From: Epiperipatus broadwayi
Taxonomy: Eukaryota > Onychophora > Udeonychophora > Euonychophora > Peripatidae
DNA length: 64,000 bases
Assembly (NCBI GenBank): GCA_028023455.1
Contig: JAQFVV010000158.1
Coordinates: forward strand, 1,118,001-1,182,000
Direction: 5' to 3'
In this document: in pieces, positions 1 to 11,146 of the stretch
How the letters are laid out: every line of letters starts with the position of its first letter
Numbering within the stretch: the stretch's first letter is position 1
The notes under the pieces: model-generated
Told to the model about the DNA's origin: nothing
Databases searched by the model: none
The model's input: the letters and a program-made list of their open reading frames with translations, nothing else
Translations under genes and position numbers: made by a program

Positions 1-1640
1 TAGCCCCAAAAACCCCTCTTCTCCCAATAATTGCTGTCGTCGGCAATCAAACAGTCAAATAAAAGGAACGTCAATTATTCTTTAATCATATAGAAAAAAA
101 AACCCTCCCATTAATTGTCGTCGGCAATCAAATGTAAACCAATCAAAGTAAGACAGTAAATTATTAGTTAAACATAACCCAAATTACTATTTGAACGTAC
201 ACCGAAAAAGACCCGCTGTTGTCAATCAAAATTAAAGAAACCTAGACTATTATTGTCCCATTGTCAAATCAAATATTATTTGGGAAAACCTAAATAATTT
301 ATAAATGAGAAAAAAAAAAAGTCAAATCGGTTTTCAATCAAATGGTAACCGATAAGTCACTTAAATTTTGATTTAAACATACACACAAACAAAAAACGCA
401 AAACCCTTTCTCCCAATAATTGTTGTCAGCAATCAAATGTAAAAAATAAAAGGAACGTACAATTATTCTTTAATCGTAATCAAAAACACCCCTCCCACTA
501 ATTGTTGTCGGCAATCAAATGTAAAGCACTAAAAATAAGGTAAACCGACACCAAAAAAAGACCCGCTCTTGTCAATAAAAATGAAAAAAAAACCACAACA
601 ACTATTATTATCCCATTGTCAAAAATATTAGGTTTTGGGCAAACCAAAACCATAATTTATAAACGGAAAAAAAAAGAAAGTCAAAACCGTTGTCAATCAA
701 ATATAACCGATAAAAGTAACTTCAATTTTGATTTAAACATACACAAAAAAACCTCTTTAGCTCCCAATTATTGTTGTCGGCAATCAAATGTAAAATAAAA
801 GGAAGGTAAATTAGTATTTAATCATCACCCAAAAACACCCATCCCTCTCACTAATTATTGTCAGCAATCAAATGTGTACACCACTACTAAAAGTAACGTA
901 AACTACTATTCTTTAAACGGTTACACCCCTTCTCCCAATAATTGTTGTCTACAATCGTACACACAAAAAAACACCCCTTCTCCCAATAACTAGTGTCAGC
1001 AATCAAATGTAAACCAATCAAAGTAAGACCGCAACTTATTATTTAAACGTAACCCAAATTACTATTTGAATCTACAACAAAAAAACACCCGCTCTAGTCA
1101 ATAAAAATTAAACAAACAACAACTATTATTGTCCATTGTCAAAAATATTTATTTGTAGAACCAAAACCATAATTTATAAACGAAAAGAAGTCAAATCGGT
1201 CGTCAATCAAATGTAAACCGATAAAAGTAAAGGTTTTAATTTTTATTTAAACATACACACACACACACGTGCGGAAAAAAAAAACACTTCTCCCAATAAT
1301 TGTTGTCGGCAATCAAATGTAAACCTATCCCACTAATTGTCGGCAATCAAATGTAAACCTATAAAAGTAACGTAAATTATTATTTAAAGATCCATCAAAA
1401 AAACCCGTTCTCTCTTGAATTTTGTCAATCCAATTTTACAAAAACAGTAATACTATTTTAAAAAAAACACAAATTAATATTTGAACACACACCAAAAAAG
1501 ACCCTTTGGCAAAAAAAAAAAATTAAAAAAAAAACAACTATTATTATCCCATCGTCAAAAATATTATTTGGGAAAAATAATTCAGAAATGAAAGAAAGTA
1601 AATTTTGTAAAAAAAAAAAAAAAAAAAAAAGTCAATATTA
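1..1640. repeat. Degenerate A/C-rich satellite-like repeat block
   Basis: The phrase GGCAATCAAATGTAAA, usually preceded by CCCAATAATTGTTGTC, recurs many times with substitutions and indels. A larger unit of roughly 350-390 bp seems to recur: the CTCCCAATAATTG start is near 22, 410 and 762. Each unit contains sub-blocks with AAAAGTAACGTAAATTATTATTTAAAC and AAACACCC-type runs. The plus strand is very rich in A and C and poor in G throughout, with a poly-A run near 1608-1630 at the right edge. There is no coding potential; a 60-codon frame inside it is repeat-derived. The block probably continues left of the window. Confidence 0.75.
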
Positions 1641-2116
1641 ATAGAGAATCGCTAGCCCGGGAACATTATATTAATGTGTTTTTTGGTTAGAAATCGCGCC
1701 TCTAGCGGCTGACATGAAGGATCAGATGACAACCTTAACTATTTGCCAACGTAATTCATTTATTGGTAGATTGGAGTAATAATTTTTCTAAATAATTATA
1801 TGTTGAAATGGCATAATTGTTTTATTGATCATTTAACTATTAAATGCATTTGCCACAAACTAGATAGATGTGTTGTTAGTGGTTACCAGGTTACTTTATA
1901 TAGTCTAATATTTACTCAAAGCTGGGATTGATTAGTAATGTTTAAACTCTGGCTAGAGAGGGCTTTTATTCTGTGGATATGAACTATAAAAAATTAATAT
2001 CCTTTCATGATTAGTTAATTACTTAAAATAATTCAATATAGTTATTATGAAATCCATTGCCTCAGACAGGATAAGTTTATTTAATTTAAAATTTTTGCAG
2101 GCTTCCATTTTGTTTA
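1641..2116. other. Intergenic AT-rich sequence, nothing recognised
   Basis: No open frame, repeat or RNA signal could be supported here. Confidence 0.5.
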
Positions 2117-2395
2117 CTATAATGATCAAATATCCAATACAACTTATTTGTCCATAATGTTTGTACAAATACATACATAAATAATCAATCAAAACAAGAT
2201 TGAAATAAACTATTAATAACTATATTATAATATTTATCGAACCAGCTTGATATCTTGAGAAAATCTCAATGAAGATGAAAGCTGGTTCAATAAATATTAT
2301 AATAAAGTTATTAATAGTTGATTATTGTTGAGGTCTCGATGGAAATGAAAGGCAGTTCGATAAATATTATTTCAATCTTGTTTTGATTATTTATA
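2117..2395. mobile_element. Short foldback element with 11-nt flanking duplication
   Basis: The arm beginning ATAATCAATCAAAACAAGAT (about 2180) is answered by its reverse complement ending near 2390. A second inner pair repeats AACTATTAATAACT and its complement. CATTTTGTTTA occurs directly on both sides (2106-2116 and 2396-2406), as expected for a target site duplication. The left arm does not start at the element edge, an asymmetry shared with the other foldbacks in this window. No hammerhead core was found in it. Confidence 0.5.
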
Positions 2396-2406
2396 CATTT
2401 TGTTTA

Positions 2407-3193
2407 TTTACTACAATGCACAAATTATTTTTACACTGATCATATAAATTTATTTTAAGACTTATTTGATATTTAAATTCATATAGAATAAACTTGAATT
2501 TTTATGTAAGAAATAAAAAAATTTAGGCATTCAATGTGAACGTCATTAATTATACACAAATTTCTAAACTATATCCCAACTCTTACCATGTTCGTGTGTT
2601 GTTAGTTAACAAATTTGTGAATTTTGCTGAAATCAACAAAGGTTATTGAAATATTGTACATTCAGTATTCTACAATTCATATTCCACAATATTTCATTCA
2701 AAAATTTTTGAAATAACTGTCATTTTAATTAAAGTTAAAACTGTAAGGAAGATAGAGCTCAGATGAAGACTGCTGGACAGTCAAAACTGTAAGAAAATAA
2801 AGAAGTTTTTAAAAAAATTACTTGCATTAAAGTGTATATGAATGAAGTATTATAAGTAATAGATACAATTGTTTCAGTTATTTACCTCTTTAATCAGACA
2901 TTGAAAAATAACTGATTAAAAATAAAATTTACTAAGGTATTACAACCTTATTTTGTTTTTTAAAAAAAATACTCAGAAACACAAAACTTAATTTCTTTTT
3001 AAAAAAAAGATTAAAATTAACATTAATTAAATAAGGTACAAAAACAAAGAAAAAGAATCTTTTCTTAATACATTTTCATAGTTTAAATTAAAACTACTAA
3101 TTAATTATAACTACTACAGAGGAAGAGAGTAAAAAAAAAAAAAATTGTTTACAATTCTCTCTTTCCTTTATAATCATTTATAACTTATTAAAA
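2407..3193. other. Intergenic AT-rich sequence
   Basis: No gene seen. It contains several A/T homopolymer runs. The segment near 2760-2795 (GACTGCTGGACAGTCAAAAC) resembles part of the foldback arms at 52.0-52.7 kb. Confidence 0.4.
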
Positions 3194-3209
3194 TAATTCC
3201 CATATTAAA

Positions 3210-3832
3210 CAAAGGCAAAACTCCTCATACAGTAGTGCCACCCTGTGCCAAACAGAGTAATCAATGGATGCCAGAAGGCTTGTGCACAGGGTGGCACTAC
3301 TGTATGGGGAGTTTTGCCTTTGTTTACAACAAATTTATGTGCTAATATAGAGATGGTGATCATGTGATGTTTGATGGTTTAACACCAATCCTGCCTAATA
3401 GGATAGTGGTGGCTATGGTTGTTTAAGAGCCAAAGACACTAAAATGTATGGGTGCTGAATTGAGTTCAGACCCATATGACTATATAAGCTATTGAGCTTA
3501 GATTGAAGATATTAACAATGTTTTCAGTTTCATTCTCATAGTTTTGTAGTAAAGTAGAGTTAAAAGGTGGCTGCTGGAGGGTTGCATTAGATCCTAAGAT
3601 CTAGGTGCAGTGCTCTCAGATCCAAGGCTCCTCACTGATGATGGCCACAAGCCAGAAACTAGTCTGGGGATATTGGATGAGTAGGCACTAGATAAGGATT
3701 TTATGCACAAGCCTTCTGGCATCCATTGATTACTCTGTTTGGCACAGGGTGGCACTACTGTATGGGGAGTTTTGCCTTTGTTTACAACAAATTGTGCTAA
3801 TATAGAGATGGTGATCATGTGATGTTTGATGG
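3210..3832 (+). mobile_element. Hammerhead-bearing retrozyme-like element, 458-bp unit with inverted 5' piece
   Basis: A 16-nt duplication, TAATTCCCATATTAAA, flanks the element (3194-3209 and 3833-3848). Inside, the sequence starting CAGGGTGGCACTACTG at 3287 recurs at 3745, giving a 458-bp unit followed by a partial second unit of about 90 bp. One hammerhead core lies within the unit. The first 77 bp (3210-3286) are the reverse complement of 3703-3780, so the left end is an inverted copy. No protein is encoded; the minus-strand frame at 3594-3842 is a chance shadow. The structure (about 1.2 tandem units, ribozyme, inverted 5' end, long duplication) fits a retrotransposed ribozyme-processed RNA. 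A DNA-transposon MITE is the alternative but explains the unit repeat poorly. Confidence 0.7.
3629..3670 (+). ncRNA. Predicted type I hammerhead ribozyme
   Basis: Stem I is TCCTCA (3629-3634) with TGGGGA (3665-3670), six pairs including one wobble. The core CTGATGA is at 3635-3641. Stem II is TGGC/GCCA closing a CACAA loop (3642-3654). GAAA is at 3655-3658. Stem III is the self-complementary ACTAGT (from the last A of GAAA), followed by C17 at 3664, the predicted cleavage position. All invariant core bases are present. The tiny palindromic stem III is typical of minimal hammerheads thought to work as dimers or in tandem transcripts. Confidence 0.7.
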
Positions 3833-3848
3833 TAATTCCCATATTAAA

Positions 3849-5913
3849 ATCATATTACTATTAACAAATTAAATGTTTGATAATTCTCACACTATCATAT
3901 GGAAACTTAAAAAATAGGTCTAAGAAAATTAAATATTATTTTCTCCCCATTAATGAAATAATCCTTTAATCAAATCTGAGGAATATACTGCCAACTATCT
4001 ATTATCTTTTAGTGCAGCCATGTAGCCAACTGGTTACTATACAGTATAGATGTATATTTCCAGTGCATACTGCTATCTGAAATAATTATCAAATCACCTC
4101 AAAAGTAAACTTTTTTTTTGAACTAGTTGTTTTGAAATGCAGGATCTATTCAGGTTTATTCTGAGGGCATAGCTGAAAATTTATTAATGTTTGAGGTGAT
4201 TTGATATGTACAAATTTGTATTAGCAAACCCAATATTTAGAAATTAGAACTGTTGATGTCGGAAGAGGACACCTACTAATTAGTATAAGATATAATAAGA
4301 GCAATCTCTTAATTTTACTGAATCTTTTAACGCAAGCCATAAATTTTCTCAGTTGTTAAGATTATAATTTTAAAACAGTAAATACAAAAATAAGCATTTA
4401 ACAAAGTTTTCTAATGGTGTAATTTAAATGTTTATTTACATGAGTTAAACTTAAGTTTTGAATTGGAGATTCATATTTTGCCAATGTTTAGTGTAAGGGA
4501 AGATGAATGTATATTTACTAAAACGCAGGTTTTTGAGGTTTTGTATAGCATAAAGATGCAAAAAATTATGGAATGTCAATATAATTTAATGTTCAAAAAA
4601 AAAATGTTGAAAACATTACTGTATTAGAATTCTGCCAACAGTCCTTCTAGTAAGAATATGAAATTTTAATAATGATTAAACATAAGATTTCTAATATCTT
4701 TAAGTGAATTCTTTTCACATGACCAAATAATGCTTTTTGAGAATATTTATTAAAATTTTTTAATTGATATTTTTGTGATATGGACCTGGATTTGTAATGA
4801 GGAAACTTTTTTGAAGAGCATGTGAGTTAATATTGTTCATAAGTTGTTTGTAAATCTTAAATGATCAATAAAAAAAAAAAAAATTTATAAAAAATGTTAT
4901 CCAAAGTCTTATAGTTCATTCACTTTACTTTTAGGTAGTTAGTTAATAACCAATCAGGTCAGCCATCTAATATTAATTAGTAAATGGATATTTAATTATT
5001 CTTAAATTAAATCTTAAGTTTTGTATAAATTAGTATTTTGTGAGTTGTAGACTTAGAAACTCAAGATTCATGATGTACTCGAAATTATAAACTCCCAAAG
5101 ATTAAAAACCATTAGATTATCTAAATCATGGGAGAATCTAGGTCAGTTAAATTAATGCCAATGTGCTGATAGTAAAAACATGAATTAATCTTGACCATTA
5201 GTACTGCTAAGCACAAGGTTTACACTTGGAAATCTTACTTGTTTGAATTGCATTTTTATTGGGTTAATTCACATTTTTTCTATTTCTCTTGATTAATTCG
5301 TCCAAAGAGGACTATTCCATCATTAGCAATTATATTGATTAGCATATTCATACTTAATACAAAAAAATGTTTTCTTTCCATTTCTAGTTCTTGCTCATAT
5401 TTTATATAATATTTATTGGCCAAAAACTTAATCGTAAAGGGAATGAACCTCCAGTAAATACATTTTTAAATGTAAAGAATAATTTACATTTAAACAGACT
5501 TCTAAATCACTATCTAGTTTTTCTCTAGAATTTAATATACTTATTTCTTAAGGCATTTTTTTATTATTTGATAGACTTTTTACTTAATTATACTGACATC
5601 ATTGCGATAACATTTACATTTCCCCCCTCTCTATTCTAAATATGATTTAAATGCTCATCAATCGTTATAAATTTATAATTACTTTCAGCTGCTTCTGTTA
5701 ATAAAATTTTTTGAAAATCATATCAATTGTCAGAAAAATTACATTTGTATGTTCATGTATTGGTTTCTTGAAAATAATTTTCTTATCAGTCGAGTCTATC
5801 TAGATGTTTAAATTAACTAATAGTGTTATCCATTGTAAAGTCCAAACTAGTTTAATACCCTACTTCCAATTAATAATTTAAAATCTGATTGTAACATTTT
5901 TTTTCACAAATTC
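3849..5913. other. Intergenic AT-rich sequence
   Basis: No gene recognised, apart from the small palindromic element at 4087-4206 listed separately. Confidence 0.45.
4087..4206. repeat. 120-bp element with 17-bp perfect terminal inverted repeats
   Basis: TATCAAATCACCTCAAA at 4087-4103 is matched exactly in inverse at 4190-4206. The interior is unrelated AT-rich sequence. No clear target duplication was found. It may be a small MITE or another foldback relic. Confidence 0.45.
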
Positions 5914-5926
5914 AAAGTAATAAGAA

Positions 5927-6078
5927 TAAATAAGCAAATATTTTATCTAGCGCCGTGCTTGCAATTATATTTCATTCCAATATCACCCTTTCAAGCTAAT
6001 TGAGCAGAAGAGAGTATTCATTTATTTAACACTCAAAAGGTGCGTGCTCAATTAGCTTGAAAGGCTGATATTGGAATG
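5927..6078. mobile_element. Short foldback element with 13-nt flanking duplication
   Basis: Arms of about 36 bp, starting TTCATTCCAATATCACCCTT (about 5970) and ending in the complement near 6080, enclose a roughly 40-bp loop. AAAGTAATAAGAA is present at 5914-5926 and 6079-6091, flanking the whole insert. A 40-bp non-inverted extension lies on the left, so the inverted repeats are not at the true left edge. No hammerhead core was recognised. Confidence 0.6.
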
Positions 6079-6091
6079 AAAGTAATAAGAA

Positions 6092-6990
6092 GTAATAGTT
6101 ACTACCAAAGTAAAAAAGGATGTATTAGTCTAATGTTGTTTTCATTATCCTTTTTCCCAAAAAATCCAAGTGACTGAAGTTAGTTCATAAATGTTGTCAT
6201 TAAAATAATATATTGCTCACTTAATGACTGACCCTATAGAACTATACAAGCTAGATCTTCATTTATCTAATTCTATTCAAACAATTGAGTATGCACAATA
6301 ACATAATAACTTCTATTGTTGTTAAAAATGAGTTTTGATTTAACAGAATAACAGAAAAAGTGAGTCCCCTATGATAAAATAAAAGCAGCTTTTTACTTTA
6401 GTTTCATCTATCATAAACTTAAATAATTATGATTATTAGATACTCCTTTGCATTTTAAATCATCATTTTCAAAATATTTTCTGCCTTTATCAATGAAATT
6501 TAGGATTCAAATCTTGAAAAAATGAAGTTACACACTTAGCAATCACTCTTAAGTCCGTTTTACATATCAAGATAAATAGCTGGAAACTCATAATCCTAAG
6601 ATAAATTGCTTATACCATTACTTAAATCTAACTCCAGTTCAGTATCTATGTTACTGATAAATTGGGAACAGCTGGTATTATATAGAAAGCCTAAAAATTC
6701 TATACAATGCATGACGTTTTTGCACAAAGTATGAAATTTAATTTTTTATATACTTTGCCTAGACATTATATAAAACACAGATATTATAAAGAATGTCTAA
6801 ATAATTTTTCAGCAAAGTATGGAACTTTTATTAAAAAGATATACATGAAATGTAACAATATAAAATATGGGATTTTTCTACCAATACAGAATTACTTGTT
6901 ACTACAAAGTAGATTGAATGGCATTTTGAATTGTCCTTAACTATCTTTTTCATACAAAAGCTCTTTAAATTTTGGTACTTAGTCCTGCAA
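6092..6990. other. Intergenic AT-rich sequence
   Basis: Nothing recognised. A 77-codon plus frame at 6707-6940 has low-complexity content and no family resemblance. Confidence 0.4.
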
Positions 6991-7711
6991 GAGTACTTCA
7001 TAAACCCTGGGCCATTGTCTGTGGATAGAGCAGAAGTGGCTGATCAGAGAGCTATTTCTTTGTCAGAACATCTCCAATTCTCAATAAGTCCTTGGGACAT
7101 AAAGTGAATTGTGATTTGACATAGAGTTGGTTTAAAATTACTTCAGGAGTCCCAAGTCAGTAAAAACCATCTGTCACATTCATCACAACCACCAGCAGAT
7201 TGCATGAATCACCAACATCCTTTATCATTATCTGGGATAGGAACTCCCACAGTGGTCCCAAAAGTAGGAGAAATTTTTTTTTATCAAAATCCATTTTTAT
7301 TTTTTTTGGCATGTATTTCCAGATTCAGTTTAGACTGAATTTTACCTTCAACAGCATTCTCATATTGAAGCAGAATACACAACACATCATAAGCTTCTAT
7401 GTTTTCACTTCCATCATCTTTATGTCCACAGGTGCATGAATATTTCAGTGACAGTTTATGCATATCTGTGCACCACTGGCTTCCTTGGCAAACATAGTCA
7501 AAGGTCAAGTAACTCACTTTGTGACATTAAATGTTATTGCCGTGAATATTTTATACTTTACCTATTTTCCTTTTGGCATTTTATAGAATGCCTAGAAATT
7601 CTATACAATTCTGGTTTTCACACTTTGACAATAACATCTATATATTTCAGTACCCTTATAATAACAAATCAATTCTTCAGTTCACACAATATATATTATT
7701 TTCAATGTTAA
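6991..7711. other. Unassigned, higher-complexity block with broken frames
   Basis: Base composition is less extreme than in the surroundings and both strands carry 77-91-codon frames. The minus frame at 7284-7517 contains a cysteine/histidine-rich stretch (SCTCGHKDDGSENIEAYD). Fragments just to the left, read on minus, hint at a degraded transposon integrase, but no catalytic triad can be placed. I treat it as an unidentified decayed mobile element or gene relic. Confidence 0.3.
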
Positions 7712-8875
7712 ATCTCAAGCATTAGTGATAAGGATAAAAGAAACCAGTTGATGATTTTAAATGTGATAATCACTGATTATTCAAGCATATAGTAGGGGGC
7801 ACTAGAGCAGAAAACTGCTTATTTTATATATTATGTGACATGAAGAATTAAGTGCTTTATTATTATTATCACTCCTAAACCTCCTAAGAATTTAAACTCA
7901 GCTAGAAATCGATTCTGGTTTCATTACCATTTAGTTATGTTAAAAAGAGATGTAATCTAAAAGTATTCAGAATTTTCAAAAATAAATTTAATAGATTTAA
8001 ATTCAGTGTCATGCATATATGTAATACAGATTAAGAAGACTAGTGAATGATTGAGATAATTAAAACAACGATTCTTTTAGTAGAGAGAGTATGTATATTC
8101 CTGATGTTGTAATTATTTCCTTTGTTCATTAACATTCTCAATCTATATTAAAAATAAATATTGCCTCTTAATTTATCAATAATGAAAATTATAACCTTTT
8201 TTATCAATTTATTTATTGCTATAATTTGTTGAGCTTTGATTTTTTTTTTCATATCAGGATTGTCTAAATTGTAATATTGTGAAGGTTTAACTCCTTATTT
8301 TGTTGTCTACATTCTAATAACTGGACATTTAAATAACTTGCCTTGATTAGACAAATATATTTCATTAAAAATTTACTCAGAAAAAAAAGGAATAACTTTA
8401 TTATGAATACTAGATAAGTATTGACCAAATATTTTCTCACCAACATTCATGAATTTTTAAATGCATTTTCTATATTGAATATCTGTTTTCCGATCAATCA
8501 ATATTCTCTCAAATCTAAAAAAAAAAACAAGAACTTCCATCATTTTTGTATCCTCAACTTTACTATTAACATTCGATAGTTTATTATGGTTAGTTGATCA
8601 AGTGTTTGCATGTGCTTCTAGCATTCTTTGGATTTTTGAATGCACCAGTTTGAACTTACGTGAATTCCCTTTTACAATTCACAGAAAATCTTTATCATAA
8701 ATTACTGAATTCATTAATGTGTGCAACAATTAAATAATTAGTATTAAGGATAGAGGCAAAAATATATATATATATATATATTTGTTATTATTTATACAGA
8801 TAGAATGCACATCTTATTTTCTATGAAAATCAAAGTCACAGTAACTCATTACAGGAGTACAAACAGAATATCTTC
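7712..8875. other. 3' flank of SMC4, AT-rich
   Basis: This is the sequence downstream of the SMC4 stop codon on the minus strand and must contain its 3' UTR. Candidate minus-strand AATAAA signals occur (for example 8397-8402 and near 8209), but several are equally good in such AT-rich DNA, so the transcript end is not assigned. A (TA)n tract lies at about 8763-8781. Confidence 0.4.
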
Positions 8876-9215
8876 TTATGCACTTATTATAGGTAATATT
8901 ATTTTTTTTGGATTTATTGTGCAGGATTTTGTACAATTGTCAGTTTTGTAAATACCCACTAAACGATCTGCCAATTCAAACATATTATTCCGTAAAGAAA
9001 TTATGATAAACTGAGCATTTTTAGTTCTCTCCTTAATATAATTTGCAACAATGGATACATTTTTGAAGTCCAAGGCAGCATCGATCTCATCCATGACATA
9101 TAATGGAGTTGGTTTAAAGTGATGTAATGCAAATACTAGAGCCAGAGAACTAAGAGTCTTCTCACCCCCTGATAAATTAGATATATTCTTCCATGACTTC
9201 TTAGGTGGTCTCACA
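8876..9215 (-). CDS. SMC4: SMC4 terminal exon: C-terminal ATPase head
   Basis: This exon encodes the last 112 residues of the condensin SMC4 subunit after one shared codon. It contains the ABC signature LSGGEK (about 9175-9158), the Walker B strand LYVMDE with the catalytic glutamate (about 9103-9086), the following D-loop region (DAALD), and an H-loop-type FIIISLR segment. In the folded protein this head pairs with the N-terminal Walker A half to bind ATP and engages SMC2 across the nucleotide. The acceptor reads TTTTTAG|T, and the first base completes a serine codon with the AG left by the upstream exon, restoring the family FSVRPPKKSW junction. The stop is TAA at 8878-8876. The tail after the head (ends IISA) is short, as in animal SMC4. 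Confidence 0.96.
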
Positions 9216-9593
9216 CTAAAAACAAAAAGGTTAAAACATTAATATTAGCAAATTAAAAATATATATTTCAATCTTCAAATTTTAGATTTTCAAAAAATTG
9301 TTTAAATATTAATTAGTAAGTGAATAAATGTCTATGACTAATTAAACATTTAATATTTAGTATGAAATAAGATAATAAATCAATGGTTTAATATGGCATA
9401 TAATTATTTCAAGAGGAAATAAATGACAAGTAATAGGTTTCTGGTTATATCACCTATATATAGAAATTTCTGTCTTTTGAAGTTATTTTACGTCCACATC
9501 ACATGATTAAAGGAATAAAATATCAAATAACTATTTTTCTTTTAGCTTAAATATTGTTATTTTAACAGCATACATTTTTCTTTAATCACATCT

Positions 9594-9746
9594 ATATTAC
9601 TTACTGTAAGCTTTAGGAAATAATAGATGCCAACTGATCTTCTATCCTATGCTGTCTTACCCAATACCTCCAGATTAGTTTCAAGCTTATGGCCTTCATC
9701 AGTGAAAAGCTTTAAGATCTAATGCATTTTTGCCTAACAATCATCA
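9594..9746 (-). repeat. Partial hammerhead-element copy (related to 3.2-kb family)
   Basis: Read on the minus strand, this stretch contains a hammerhead-like core followed by TTGGGTAAGACAGCATAGGA. The same segment recurs in reverse in the 10.25-10.56 kb element, and more distantly after the 3.6-kb ribozyme (GGATGAGTAGGCACTAGA). The copy is interrupted on its right by the 9762-10029 insertion. Confidence 0.45.
9667..9708 (-). ncRNA. Hammerhead-like motif, intact core but weak stems
   Basis: On minus: stem I TTTTCA/TGGAGG (three wobbles), core CTGATGA (9702-9696), stem II AGGC/GCTT with loop CATAA, GAAA (9682-9679), then CTAATC. Invariant bases are present, but stem I is mostly G-U and stem III (ACTAAT) is no longer a perfect palindrome, so activity is doubtful. 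It is in SMC4-sense orientation. Confidence 0.5.
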
Positions 9747-9761
9747 TTTATCTCTTTTTTA

Positions 9762-10029
9762 ACCACTAAACATTAAACGATCACCATTTCTTATGCTTGC
9801 TCATAACTGTTATAAAAACAGGCAAAACTCTCCATACAGTAGTGCCACTCAGATCTAGATATAGTGCTCTCAGATCCAAGGCTTCTCGATGAAGGCCACA
9901 AGCCAGAAACTAGTCTGGAGATATTGGATGAGTAGGCACTAGATAGGGAATTTATGCACAAGCCTTCTGGCATCCATTGATTACTCTGGCTTGCACTGAG
10001 TGGCACTACTGTATGGAGTTTTGCCTGCT
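9762..10029 (+). mobile_element. Second copy of the 3.2-kb hammerhead element, foldback form
   Basis: A 15-nt duplication, TTTATCTCTTTTTTA, flanks it (9747-9761 and 10030-10044). The left part (9762-9850) is an inverted copy of the family 3' end, including AGGCAAAACTCTCCATACAG. The right part (9851-10029) is in direct orientation, ends in the complementary sequence, and carries the ribozyme region. It is nested inside the related repeat at 9.6-10.5 kb. The minus frame at 9791-10006 is a non-coding shadow. Confidence 0.65.
9882..9921 (+). ncRNA. Broken hammerhead motif
   Basis: It aligns base for base with the 3.6-kb ribozyme from the start of stem I through TCTGGAGA, and keeps the AGGCCACAAGCCA hairpin, GAAA and CTAGTC. 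About three bases are missing where stem I meets the core (TTCTC runs straight into GATGA), removing C3 and U4. It should be inactive. Confidence 0.6.
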
Positions 10030-10254
10030 TTTATCTCTTTTTTAGATTATCAAACTATCCACTCAACATATAAGTGTTTTCAATCTTAGCCAACTTGCTT
10101 ATATAGACATATAGATCTGAAACCAGTTCAGTTTCTATATATTATGGTTTCCTAAGTTTTTTAATAACCATACACACAACTATCCTGTGGACAGAGTTTA
10201 GTATACACCAATAAAATATCACAAGATTTTAGCTTACATATTGCTGTATTAACA

Positions 10255-10565
10255 GCACACATCTTTATGCCACTTACTGAATATTATTGAAAAAAATAGA
10301 TATCAGATGATAATGCTTAATAAAAGTCTATCCTGTGCTGTCTTATCCAAAATCCCCAGACTAGTTTCAAGCTTATGGCTTTTATTAGCGAAGAGTTAAA
10401 GATTTTGGAATAGAGCACCCAGACCATTAGGATTTAATGGCTGCTAATATTAGATCCTAAAGATCCAGGTGCACTATTCCAAAATTCAAAACTTCTCACT
10501 GATGAAAGCCTATTTTTGAACTACTCTGACGATATTGATTAAGACAGCACAAGATAGAGATTTAT
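10255..10565. repeat. Foldback copy of hammerhead family with two decayed cores
   Basis: TATCCTGTGCTGTCTTATCC near 10330 is answered by AAGACAGCACAAGATAGA near 10545. Each arm carries a ribozyme relic facing the other. On minus at 10394-10353, GAAACTAGTCTGGGGA is preserved but the core has become CTAATAA. On plus at about 10490-10530, CTGATGA is preserved but GAAA is reduced to GAA and stem III is lost. The sequence TTAGATCCTAAAGATCCAGG before the plus core matches the region before the 3.6-kb ribozyme. Confidence 0.5.
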
Positions 10566-11032
10566 TAAGCGATATCGCTTATGATTAACTGAATTTAAAG
10601 CGATGTTCTAATTAACTAGCCTTTGGCAAAATATCAGAGCTTATTAGATCATCATCTTAAATTCACTATTCACAAATTTAAAGGTTCAATCCCCATGCTA
10701 ATATTTATCATTAGTCTGGTCAACAATATCTGAAGAAGATAACAATATTACTTGAAACATGTATTTTATACTAATCTGTGCACTATTACTATTAACAGTT
10801 GGGTGCATTTGGAAAAGTATAAATAAAATTAGAATTTTTACAAAAATATATGAAAGATAATTTAACATATAATTTTACTTTAATGATTTATTTTTATATT
10901 AAGTTAAAGAATGAACAATATATATAACCCTATTATATAGATATATATATATATTTTCAAGTATTCATTAAATAACAAATATATTTAAAATACTCTGTTT
11001 TTGACTTATAATGAACAGGCACTATTTGAATT

Positions 11033-11146
11033 ATATTTACATATATGTGTGGATATAATTAAAATACACATACACGCAAATTAATAATAATAAATAGTGT
11101 TTTATTAAAATAATAAAGGTTGTAAATGTAAATTTAATATTTAAAC
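11033..11146 (+). repeat. LTR fragment of the 23.5-29.3 kb gypsy family
   Basis: The stretch GATATAATTAAAATACACAT through TTTAATATTTAAACGTG matches the first ~90 bp of the 3' LTR that starts at about 28473, with one extra insertion. No internal retrotransposon sequence follows, so it is a truncated or solo LTR remnant. Confidence 0.5.

Noticed and set aside
616-798. 60-codon frame in the left-end block
   Set aside because: It is composed of satellite repeat units.
3594-3842. 82-codon minus-strand frame (and its partner at 9791-10006)
   Set aside because: Both frames run antisense through the same hammerhead element; similarity between them is repeat homology, and there is no protein family resemblance.
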